This document shows, piece after piece, positions 1 to 8,924 of a stretch of DNA of 36,377 bases. The DNA is from Legionella sp. (GTDB lineage: Bacteria > Pseudomonadota > Gammaproteobacteria > Legionellales > Legionellaceae), in assembly GCA_031291115.1 (NCBI GenBank), contig JARLJQ010000039.1:1-36377 (forward strand), read 5' to 3'. Numbering within the stretch: position 1 is the first letter of the stretch; every line of letters starts with the position of its first letter. The notes beneath the pieces were generated by a model. It saw only the letters and a program-made list of their open reading frames with translations. It did no database searches and was not told the DNA's origin. The translations under genes and the position numbers were made by a program.

Positions 1-65
1 CAAATTTTTTAAGTAAAGCTCCATTGATAACTTCCCCATAAAAATTGTCCCTTATAATTTTTTTA

Positions 66-137
66 TTTCGGTAACATTAGTTATGAGGCAACGAATCTAA
101 AATTTCCTGGTTTCGGTAACATTACTTATGAGGCAAC
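66..137. repeat. Pair of 27-bp direct repeats upstream of a small gene
   Basis: Two copies, at 66-92 and 111-137, differ at a single base (G or C in the middle of the ATTA(G/C)TTATG core). They repeat in the same orientation every 45 bp. They lie 93 bp before the first gene of the window. A paired operator or the remnant of a duplicated element are both possible; the sequence does not decide between them. Only two copies are visible, though a further copy could lie left of the window. Confidence 0.8.
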
Positions 138-178
138 TCGTCTGGCGCTCGACAAACTCATATGTTTATTTTGTGTAC

Positions 179-184
179 TATAAT
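179..184 (+). promoter_or_regulatory. Possible -10 box for the 230-550 gene
   Basis: A perfect TATAAT lies 46 bp before the start codon. No convincing -35 box is found at the usual 16-18 bp spacing, so this is only a candidate. It falls downstream of the pair of 27-bp repeats, which would then be placed where an upstream regulator could bind. Confidence 0.3.
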
Positions 185-229
185 TACAGCAGCCAAGTAG
201 GGCGATCTTAAATAATTAAGGATAATGTC

Positions 230-550
230 ATGGCAAAAGAGCCTAATTTTTTTAAAACATCACCGGAACAACATATAAAAAGATTAAAAGCTGAAGCAAG
301 TGAGTTACACATTGCAAGGAATTCTTTAGTTTTTGAACAAGTAAGAATCAATGTTGCCCTTGCAAAGCCTGGACCAGATCATAATGTGGACGCTTTAACT
401 AAAAGAAAAAATGAGATTAATGAGCAATTGAAACAAACTCAATATACCGAACAGTTGCCCAAACTTACGAAGCAAATTGGCGAGTTAGAATTGAAAGCTA
501 AAAGACATACTGATACGGATGACTCAAAACCCCAGTTTCGTAAAGGGTAA
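230..550 (+). CDS. Small hypothetical coiled-coil protein (106 aa)
   Basis: I do not recognise this protein. It is charged, rich in Lys, Glu and Gln, has no signal peptide or membrane segment, and is mostly predicted helix: heptad-like leucine/isoleucine spacing runs from about residue 15 to 92. The C-terminus is polar and basic. An AAGGA ribosome-binding site lies 9 bp before the ATG, which supports translation from this start. It stands alone, converging on the aldehyde dehydrogenase gene with a 13-bp gap. It could be a cytosolic structural or regulatory partner protein; a secreted effector cannot be excluded but nothing specific supports it. Confidence 0.7.
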   Translation: MAKEPNFFKTSPEQHIKRLKAEASELHIARNSLVFEQVRINVALAKPGPDHNVDALTKRKNEINEQLKQTQYTEQLPKLTKQIGELELKAKRHTDTDDSKPQFRKG

Positions 551-563
551 ATCGTAATCGCAT

Positions 564-1961
564 TTACATCATCCAGCGCAAAATTAATTTTAATAGTTTA
601 TGGTAAGGTGGATAGGCAATTGAGGGATCAAACCAGGTCGGCTTGTTTAAGACTGATTTGTAATGGCTGAACGTTTTAAATGACGCATGTCCATGATAAG
701 CCCCCATGCCACTGGAGCCTACTCCACCAAAGGGTAAATCGGGTACGGTCAGTTGTAACATAACATGATTAATGCAAACACTTCCTGAGCTGGTTTGTTC
801 GATGATTTGTTTTTTTATATGTTTCTGATTGGTGAATGCATATAGGGCCAGAGGTTTGGGTTGTGTATTAATATAACTGATGGCCTCCGTAATTGTTTTA
901 ATTGGAATAATCGGTAAAAGTGGCCCGAAAATTTCCTCTGTCATGATAGGTGAATCCATAGGAACATGGCTTAAAATAGTTGGTGCAATGTAGTTTGTAT
1001 TTTTATCTGCTTGCCCGCCTACAATAATCTTGCCGTTGCCAGGAATCAAATGCATGAGACGCTGAAAATGATGCTTATTGATAATTCGTCCATAGTCTTT
1101 GCTTGTTTCTGGGTGGACACCCCAAAACTCAATCAGGCTTTGTTCCATGTGTTCTAATAATTCTGTTTTAATATCCTCATGTGCCAGAACGTAATCTGGA
1201 GCCACACAGGTTTGGCCTGCATTGAGAAATTTTCCCCATACTATGCGTCGTGCGGCTACGGGAATGTCAGCGTCTTTATCCACGATGCAGGGACTTTTTC
1301 CGCCAAGCTCAAGTGTTACAGGAGTTAAATTTTTTGCCGCGGCTTCCAGAATAATGCGCCCGACCGTACCATTGCCGGTATAAAATATAGAATCAAATTT
1401 TTGGGCGAGCAGGGCTGTGGTTTCCGCGACGCCACCTACTACTATTCGAACGGAGGCGGGATCAAGGTATTGAGGTAATTTTTCTTGTAATAGTTTACTG
1501 GTCGCGGGCGCAAGCTCACTGGGTTTTATAATGGCACAGTTTCCGGCGGCAATAGCACCAATAAGTGGTGAGAGCGTGAGTTGTAATGGGTAATTCCATG
1601 GTGCAATAATTAATACTAAGCCTAAAGGCTCTGGATAGATAAGACTTGTTCCGGGTTTGGTTCCTAATGGCGTAGGTACTTTTTTAGGTTTTGTCCAGGC
1701 AGAAAGTTTTTTTAAGTTTAGTTTTATCTCTACTGCTACTAGATTAATTTCTGTGGCAAAGGCTTCAATAGGCGATTTGTGGAGATCCTCATAAAGTGCT
1801 TGTTCGATTTCAGTTTCACATTCTTTAAGAAATAAAGCCAAACCGGATAATTGCTTGCGGCGGTAATCAAGGTTTTTAGTACAACCACGGTTAAAATTGG
1901 CACGTAGTTCGTCAGTAAGTGTTGCAAGTGTTGATGAGGTAGCATTCATAATTAAGTCCAT
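564..1961 (-). CDS. Aldehyde dehydrogenase, class 3-like
   Basis: NAD(P)-dependent oxidation of an aldehyde to the acid, probably cytosolic. The 465-residue length fits the shorter ALDH3/coniferyl-aldehyde-dehydrogenase type rather than the ~490-500 residue class 1/2 enzymes. Visible motifs: PWNYP with the oxyanion Asn123, the nucleotide-binding FYTGNGTVGR (193-202), the general-base Glu218 in LELGGKSP, the catalytic Cys252 in GQTCVAPDY, and EEIFGP (342-347). The C-terminus carries PFGGVGSSGMGAYHG and ends in a short hydrophobic tail (LLKLILRWMM) that could touch the membrane, as in some ALDH3 proteins. No strong ribosome site marks the start; the second Met (1949) is an alternative, with a weak GGA 9 bp before it. 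The gene stands alone. The substrate cannot be told; long-chain or aromatic aldehydes are usual for the class. Confidence 0.93.
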   Translation of the reverse strand: MDLIMNATSSTLATLTDELRANFNRGCTKNLDYRRKQLSGLALFLKECETEIEQALYEDLHKSPIEAFATEINLVAVEIKLNLKKLSAWTKPKKVPTPLGTKPGTSLIYPEPLGLVLIIAPWNYPLQLTLSPLIGAIAAGNCAIIKPSELAPATSKLLQEKLPQYLDPASVRIVVGGVAETTALLAQKFDSIFYTGNGTVGRIILEAAAKNLTPVTLELGGKSPCIVDKDADIPVAARRIVWGKFLNAGQTCVAPDYVLAHEDIKTELLEHMEQSLIEFWGVHPETSKDYGRIINKHHFQRLMHLIPGNGKIIVGGQADKNTNYIAPTILSHVPMDSPIMTEEIFGPLLPIIPIKTITEAISYINTQPKPLALYAFTNQKHIKKQIIEQTSSGSVCINHVMLQLTVPDLPFGGVGSSGMGAYHGHASFKTFSHYKSVLNKPTWFDPSIAYPPYHKLLKLILRWMM

Positions 1962-2219
1962 TTAATTGTAAATCGTATCCAGCGGTTAGGATAAGATATC
2001 ATATATGTTTTCAGAGCCTATAATGTTGCAAGGAAATTTATTGAAACGATATTGGCCAGAAAATTAGGCACGCCAGTTCGTCGGATGTATTGATTCATGT
2101 AGCCACATTCTGTAGTAGGTGCTGCAAAATGTTCTCTCAATTTCAGTAGCTAAGCAATAATACCTAGGCTATTCTAAATAGGGAAAAATTACCATTTAAA
2201 ATCAAAGGAGTGATACGTT

Positions 2220-2768
2220 ATGAATTGTTCTTTCTTAAGACATATTGGATTGGTTCTCGTTGTTGGAATTTTTTCTTTTGCAACTTATGCTGAATCTACT
2301 GCTGCACCAAGTAGTGAGTCGTTTCAAACAACATGCACTAATGCTTGGATGAAAAATGCAGCTGATGTTAAAGACCCGGTGGATTATAAAAATTTCGGTG
2401 AAAAATATTGCGGTTGCGCTGCAAAAGAGCCTTTAGATAATGACGCTGCGGTACAAAAAGCAGTTCAGTTATGTATGTCCAGAACATTAATTCATGATGC
2501 TATGGATTCTATGGAAGATGAAGTAGGCTTAAGTAAAGCAAAAGACAGCGACATCATGGAATATTGTCAGGATCGATGGAATCTTCTTTATCCTAAACAA
2601 ACAGATGAAGATAAAAAATTAATTGCTGCGCATTGCGAGTGTGCTAAGCCTAAAATAGTTGAGCTTATTAAGCAATCGGATAAAATGACAGACAAACAAT
2701 ATGATGAAGGTTTGGATGCTGTTGCAGCTGCTTGTTCTATTGATGCTGTAGCTCATAAGCCAAGTTAG
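2220..2768 (+). CDS. Secreted cysteine-rich protein with two CxC modules
   Basis: Unrecognised 182-residue protein. Residues 1-24 form a clear signal peptide (basic start, hydrophobic core, ATYA before the likely cut), so it is exported to the periplasm or beyond. The mature part has eight cysteines in two similar modules: Cys39, Cys64-x-Cys66, Cys85, and then Cys116, Cys139-x-Cys141, Cys172. An even count arranged this way suggests disulfides in a duplicated helical fold; no CxxCH haem motif is present. Start supported by AAAGGAG just upstream of the ATG. It is followed by a palindromic repeat and then by an exported glutathione peroxidase, hinting at, but not proving, a shared link to periplasmic redox state. 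Confidence 0.8.
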   Translation: MNCSFLRHIGLVLVVGIFSFATYAESTAAPSSESFQTTCTNAWMKNAADVKDPVDYKNFGEKYCGCAAKEPLDNDAAVQKAVQLCMSRTLIHDAMDSMEDEVGLSKAKDSDIMEYCQDRWNLLYPKQTDEDKKLIAAHCECAKPKIVELIKQSDKMTDKQYDEGLDAVAAACSIDAVAHKPS

Positions 2769-2794
2769 AGCGGCCTTTGCAGAGCATACCATTT

Positions 2795-2880
2795 CCGTCA
2801 TCCAGAGCGAAGCGACGGACCTCCTGAATGTGGCTCAGTGCTACTTGATGGGAGGTCCGTCGCTTCGCTCTGAACGACGG
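2795..2880. repeat. Family A palindromic repeat, copy 1
   Basis: Two 30-bp arms, 2795-2824 and 2851-2880, match as inverted copies at 28 of 30 bases and flank a 26-nt loop. Both mismatches would be tolerated as G-U pairs on one RNA strand. The arm begins CCGTCATCCAGAGCG, as in copies at 13422 and 32974. It fills most of the gap between the secreted cysteine protein and the peroxidase, where its transcript would form a strong hairpin and may end or stabilise the upstream mRNA. There is no coding capacity and no transposase nearby. Confidence 0.9.
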
Positions 2881-2904
2881 GAGTATATATAGGTAATCAC
2901 TTAC

Positions 2905-3474
2905 ATGCGTTTTCTCACTCTTTTATTAGGATATATTCTAATGACATCTAATCTTGCATCTGCGGACAGTCATACTGGCGCTCAAAACAGCGCGTATGAT
3001 TTTTCCTTTCATACTTTAGTTGGGCATAAGCCATTACCTTTGAGTTCTTTTCAGGGCAAAGTGGTATTAGTAGTGAATACCGCGTCCAAATGTGGATTTA
3101 CACCACAGTACGCCGCTTTGGAAAAGCTGTATGAGCAGTATAAAGATCGCGGTTTGGTTATCCTTGGTGTTCCTTCTAATGATTTTGGTGGTCAGGAGCC
3201 AGGTACCGATAAGGATATTGCAGATTTTTGCCAGATTAATTATGGCGTGACGTTTCCAATGACAGCGAAAGAAATCGTTTCGGGGAAAAACGCGCATCCA
3301 TTTTATTTATGGGCAAGACAGCAATTAGGTTTTGGTACGGCACCGAAATGGAATTTTCATAAGTACCTTATTAACCGTAAAGGGGAGTTGGTAAATTATT
3401 TTTACTCGACTACTTCTCCTGATTCCAAGCGATTTGTTAAAGCTTTGGATGCCGCCCTGGATGAAAAGGCTTAG
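2905..3474 (+). CDS. Glutathione peroxidase, exported
   Basis: Thiol peroxidase of the GPx family that reduces hydrogen and lipid peroxides using glutathione or thioredoxin. The family catalytic residues are visible: Cys63 in NTASKCGFT (cysteine rather than selenocysteine), Gln97 in SNDFGGQEPG, and Trp149-Asn150 in PKWNFHKY. It lacks the long dimerisation loop of mammalian GPx1, as most bacterial members do. Residues 1-20 look like a signal peptide ending in LASA, which would place it in the periplasm. The start is not certain: an internal ATG at 2941 has a better ribosome site (AGGA, 9 bp) and would give a cytosolic form without the leader. Two products from one gene is a possibility. The gene follows family A copy 1 by 24 bp. 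Confidence 0.94.
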   Translation: MRFLTLLLGYILMTSNLASADSHTGAQNSAYDFSFHTLVGHKPLPLSSFQGKVVLVVNTASKCGFTPQYAALEKLYEQYKDRGLVILGVPSNDFGGQEPGTDKDIADFCQINYGVTFPMTAKEIVSGKNAHPFYLWARQQLGFGTAPKWNFHKYLINRKGELVNYFYSTTSPDSKRFVKALDAALDEKA

Positions 3475-3498
3475 TAGTACAATAGATTGCCGTTAAAT

Positions 3499-3601
3499 TT
3501 ACGTCAGTTTCGGATAAAGAGTTGTTTAGATAGTTGTAGTTTGGGGCACGACCCAAACTACATTAGATTGATACTTATTTCTTATCCAGAATTGCCGTTA
3601 A
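3499..3601. repeat. Short element with family-B-like ends and a central hairpin
   Basis: The left end (3499-3519) and the inverted right end (3581-3601) both resemble the family B terminal repeat (TTAACGTCAG then TCTGGATAAA) seen in full at 17539-17748. Between them is a perfect 10-bp stem, 3536-3545 with 3552-3561, with a 6-nt loop. A 14-bp direct repeat that differs at one base (3486-3499 and 3591-3604) overlaps the ends. The element sits between two convergent genes, and its right end overlaps the stop codon of the minus-strand gene. The hairpin may serve as a bidirectional terminator. Confidence 0.55.
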
Positions 3602-3602
3602 G

Positions 3603-4082
3603 TTAATTAAATGTTCTTACCTGTGCATCATTTTCTGGGTTATAAGCAGCAGGATCTTTACTTAAGTCTGGGTACAAACTGACATGTTTAGGTGGTTCTG
3701 AGTCAGAAGCGGTGGTTTGTTGCGCTCTTCTTTGATTTTGAGACATTTCCGGATGACCATAAGAATGATTGACATATATGTATTTTGGTTCAGATTCTTT
3801 TTTAGACGGCGCACAAAAGCATTGTTTGGCTAAAGAAAATAAACCGCTCAGTGCATCAATCGCAAGTCCGACTACGTGTAATCCTGCAAAAACGGCTAAA
3901 GCTACGGCACCTGTTTGTAACAGGAGGCTAGGTCCAACAATTGAAGCAATGGAAAAGCCTAAAACTGCGAAACCGGTAACAGCGACTAAAGCACCAGGCC
4001 AAAAAAATATAACTAGTGCAGCAACGGCAGCTAGGGTTAATGCGGCTTTAGCAAAGTTCATATAGCCAAGTAGAGCTTTCAT
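3603..4082 (-). CDS. Small membrane protein with hydrophilic tail (159 aa)
   Basis: Function unknown. The first ~85 residues hold three closely packed hydrophobic segments (about 9-28, 31-50 and 55-78) rich in Ala, Val and Gly. Two cysteines (CFC) follow at the membrane boundary near residue 88-90. The remaining 70 residues are polar, with Pro, Ser, Glu and Asn, and look disordered. Such an architecture is common among unannotated Legionella membrane proteins and some translocated effectors, but nothing here proves secretion. A GGAG ribosome site precedes the ATG. The 117-bp gap from rmuC holds a weak 8-bp hairpin (4156-4163 with 4182-4189). Confidence 0.7.
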   Translation of the reverse strand: MKALLGYMNFAKAALTLAAVAALVIFFWPGALVAVTGFAVLGFSIASIVGPSLLLQTGAVALAVFAGLHVVGLAIDALSGLFSLAKQCFCAPSKKESEPKYIYVNHSYGHPEMSQNQRRAQQTTASDSEPPKHVSLYPDLSKDPAAYNPENDAQVRTFN

Positions 4083-4199
4083 TATGTTACTCCAAGTTAT
4101 GAAATCAGGCGTATTTTAGCAAACAATTTGTTAAAATAGAATGTTTACTGTTCATATGGCGCTGTTTTGGGGTGTTTACAGAGCGCCATTACTGTCGGC

Positions 4200-5423
4200 T
4201 TAATCTTCTAACTCAGTCTCTGCTTCAAGAAGTTCTAATTCCTGCAATTCCACTTCTACAGCTTCAATTTTTTGAAAGCGCGAGGTGATTTTTTTTGCAG
4301 AAGTATTTACTTCGCTCACGTCCTGATAGGCCAAATTAATGTGCTTGGATAATTTATCCATTCGCTTATCAAATCTTTGAAAATCATCGGCTAAGGCATG
4401 TAAATGCTTTTGAATAATATGTACCTGTTTACGTGTTGCATCGTCTTTTAATACAGCTTTCGCAGTAGTAAGTACGGCCATTAAAGTGCTGGGTGAAACA
4501 AGCCATACTTTTAATCTTTGTGATAGGGCAATCAAATCCGGGAAGTTGGCGTGAATTTCAGCAAAAATGGATTCTGCAGGAATAAACATCATTGCGCCAT
4601 CTGAAGTTTCTGTTGGGATAATGTATTTTTCAGCAATGTCTTTAATGTGTTTTTGAATGTCCTGACGAAATTGCTGTTGCAGTGATTTTCTTTCAACAGA
4701 ACCAATTTCAATGTTGATGTATCTTTGATAATTTTCTAAAGGGAATTTAGCATCAATAACCACATTACCTGTGGGATCAGGTAAGAATAAAATACAGTCC
4801 GCGCGTTTCTGGTTGCTGAGCGTGTATTGCATTTGGTAGTGAGTAGCTGGAATCATGTTTGCAATTAATGAGGATAATTGAACCTCACCAAAAGCACCAC
4901 GCGCTCTTTTATCTACCAAAACATCTTGTAAGCTCACCACGTGACTGGACAGCTCGGTAATTTTCTTTTGTGCTTCATCAATAATGGTTAATCGCTTCAC
5001 TACATCAATAAACGTGGATGATGTTTTTTCAAAGCCTTCTGTTAACTTATGATTTACTTGTTGGGTTAAACCCAGAAGATGCGTGCGGATTTCTTCAGTT
5101 AATAATTGCAAGTGTGAGGTCAGTGAACTGGCATGTTGCTTGAAGCTGTGATTCATTTGCTCTCGCACATCCGTCATTTGTTTTTGGACGGTGTCATGAA
5201 TTAATTGTTGCATCTGCAGTTGCCCATGAGACATTTTATCATTCAGGTCAAGATGCATTTGATGCAATTGATTGGTAAAGACTTCAAGCACTTTTTCATT
5301 CAGTTGTTTGCTGAGATTTTTCTGTTGGTTTTGTTTTACCAAAAACCAGAGTAACACTACAAACTGCAAGGCAAGCGCGTAAGCCATGCCCTCAAGAAGG
5401 GTAATAGATAGCAAAAATTCCAT
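4200..5423 (-). CDS. rmuC: RmuC family DNA recombination protein
   Basis: RmuC limits recombination at inverted repeats and has a restriction-nuclease-like core; its exact reaction is not settled. Here residues 8-28 form an N-terminal membrane anchor, about 30-170 are a long Gln-rich coiled coil, and the conserved domain begins near GAFGEVQLSSLI. Family signatures are VIDAKFPLENYQRY (the nuclease-like Asp-x-Lys), MMFIPAES and SPSTLMAVLTTAKAVLKD. The C-terminus returns to coiled coil with an acidic tail. Its ATG lies 3 bp after the stop of the upstream secreted-protein gene with only a weak ribosome site, so it is probably translationally coupled to that gene. This is of some interest given how many inverted repeats the region carries. 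Confidence 0.95.
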   Translation of the reverse strand: MEFLLSITLLEGMAYALALQFVVLLWFLVKQNQQKNLSKQLNEKVLEVFTNQLHQMHLDLNDKMSHGQLQMQQLIHDTVQKQMTDVREQMNHSFKQHASSLTSHLQLLTEEIRTHLLGLTQQVNHKLTEGFEKTSSTFIDVVKRLTIIDEAQKKITELSSHVVSLQDVLVDKRARGAFGEVQLSSLIANMIPATHYQMQYTLSNQKRADCILFLPDPTGNVVIDAKFPLENYQRYINIEIGSVERKSLQQQFRQDIQKHIKDIAEKYIIPTETSDGAMMFIPAESIFAEIHANFPDLIALSQRLKVWLVSPSTLMAVLTTAKAVLKDDATRKQVHIIQKHLHALADDFQRFDKRMDKLSKHINLAYQDVSEVNTSAKKITSRFQKIEAVEVELQELELLEAETELED

Positions 5424-5426
5424 TCA

Positions 5427-6602
5427 TTAATCCATGAGTTGGCTAAGTTTAATGGGTTGGTTATATTGATATACGGTTTTTAATTGTCCGTAATCAGTAA
5501 GATGCAAATAACCAACAGAGAGCGTATCGTCTGCTAATTGCTGCGAATTGTCAAAGCTAAATTTCAGGGTTTGTTTTCCTGGTTCAAGCCATTGCGCACT
5601 TTGTGAGGTTTCAACAGGGATTTGTTCGCCTGCAGCGTTTTTGCTGAATAAAATACTTTGTAAGGCATAGCGACTAGCAGTAGCCACATCAATGGTTGCA
5701 GCAAAGCTCAGCGGTTTAGATGATGTTTTTTTAATGCTGATTAAACTGGCAGAAGGGACTGAATAGGAAAAAGCCGCGCGTGCTGTACGTCGTAGAAATC
5801 CATCATCTTGCTCACTAACTACTTCTGTTTCTATATACCAATTGTCGCCATGCGCATTTAATTCGGAACGCAATAGTGTTTTTGCCTGGAATTGATTGCG
5901 TTTGATCTCAGTGAGTTTTAACGGGATAACTTTATCATCAGAACCAATTAAAGAAGCACTTATTTCATTTGTAGAGTAAGTAGTATCGTAATCTTTTAAG
6001 GTAATGGTTGCATTGAACAGCTCACCATATTGATAGTGCATGGAGTCAGGTTCTACTTCTAAGTAGATTAGAGAAAATTTGTCGAACACGTTAATTAAGT
6101 ACGCATTTGCCTCACGGGCTTTAGTGTTCTTGCTTTGAATCACAAAACTGCCAAAACCAAGCTCTGGCTTGATTTGCATCATGGTATGGTGCATTGCAGT
6201 TAACAGCGATTCATCTTGGACTTCATCCTGGTTGTACAAGGTTGAAGCTTCTTTTAACGTCATGGATATATTCTGTGGTGTTTTAAGCTCTAATTCGGGC
6301 ATGGCTTTTTTTTCTAAGGGTGTGATTCGTACTACGGCACCGGGTGCGCGAGTTGATAAAATGACACCTTGGCGAAGTTGTTTGGCAGTTATTCTTTGAT
6401 TGTAGCTGTAGCTTTTTTGATAGGTTGGTGTGGCACGATTTAATGGAATTTCTGCAATACGCCAACTGGTTTGCAAACGTTCATGAGGTAATTTGATGCA
6501 TTCTTCGCAGTCATAAGCTTTTGTTGTATGCTGCGGTAAGGTATAGGCTTCTGCTTGTGAGAAGCTCAATGCAGACAGCAAAAAAAGATGGGTGAATTTC
6601 AT
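5427..6602 (-). CDS. Secreted protein, possibly DUF4785-like (391 aa)
   Basis: Residues 1-19 are a signal peptide (hydrophobic core LFLLSALSF, cut after QAEA). A CxxC pair follows (CEEC, about residues 32-35), then a long region of beta-type sequence (alternating hydrophobic residues, many Tyr, Thr and Ser) consistent with immunoglobulin-like domains. I believe it matches the DUF4785 secreted proteins known from Legionella and relatives, but this is memory of family character, not a search. A strong AGGAG ribosome site precedes the ATG. It is the first gene of a two-gene transcript with rmuC, an odd pairing of an exported protein with a DNA-repair protein. No catalytic motif was seen. Confidence 0.7.
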   Translation of the reverse strand: MKFTHLFLLSALSFSQAEAYTLPQHTTKAYDCEECIKLPHERLQTSWRIAEIPLNRATPTYQKSYSYNQRITAKQLRQGVILSTRAPGAVVRITPLEKKAMPELELKTPQNISMTLKEASTLYNQDEVQDESLLTAMHHTMMQIKPELGFGSFVIQSKNTKAREANAYLINVFDKFSLIYLEVEPDSMHYQYGELFNATITLKDYDTTYSTNEISASLIGSDDKVIPLKLTEIKRNQFQAKTLLRSELNAHGDNWYIETEVVSEQDDGFLRRTARAAFSYSVPSASLISIKKTSSKPLSFAATIDVATASRYALQSILFSKNAAGEQIPVETSQSAQWLEPGKQTLKFSFDNSQQLADDTLSVGYLHLTDYGQLKTVYQYNQPIKLSQLMD

Positions 6603-6787
6603 GGTACAACTCCTACTGTAGCTAAGGCACTAATGAGAACTTTGTCCACACCAAAGCTGGAATACCGGCTTTGGTTATGGTTTAGGGGCACGTTGAAAGT
6701 CCATTTTTATCATGCCTCATATCAAGTGGACATGTATCTATAGCATAATTTTTAATGATAAACTAATGATTTAGTTACGGTATTTAA

Positions 6788-8854
<2,067 letters not shown>

Positions 8855-8885
8855 TCATTAGGCAATGACCTAATCAACAATTGGA

Positions 8886-8891
8886 TATAAT
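8886..8891 (+). promoter_or_regulatory. Possible -10 box of the ABC operon
   Basis: A perfect TATAAT lies 33 bp before the ATG of the binding-protein gene, in the 70-bp gap after ligA. A small inverted repeat, ATTAGG at 8857-8862 and CCTAAT at 8869-8874, stands just upstream where it could be an operator or a weak end to ligA. No good -35 box is visible. Confidence 0.35.
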
Positions 8892-8924
8892 GGCGTCCCG
8901 GACGTTAATATAAGGATTTATTTA

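Noticed and set aside
66..137. Start of a CRISPR array
   Set aside because: Only two repeat units are visible, the spacer is 18 bp, shorter than normal, and no cas gene is near.
3769..4065. 98-residue plus-strand reading frame
   Set aside because: It lies wholly antisense to the small membrane protein gene, which has a GGAG ribosome site and proper membrane helices; the antisense product is a low-complexity Ala/Thr/Lys sequence.
4156..4189. Terminator of rmuC
   Set aside because: An 8-bp stem exists, but the loop is 18 nt and no U-tract follows in the direction of transcription.
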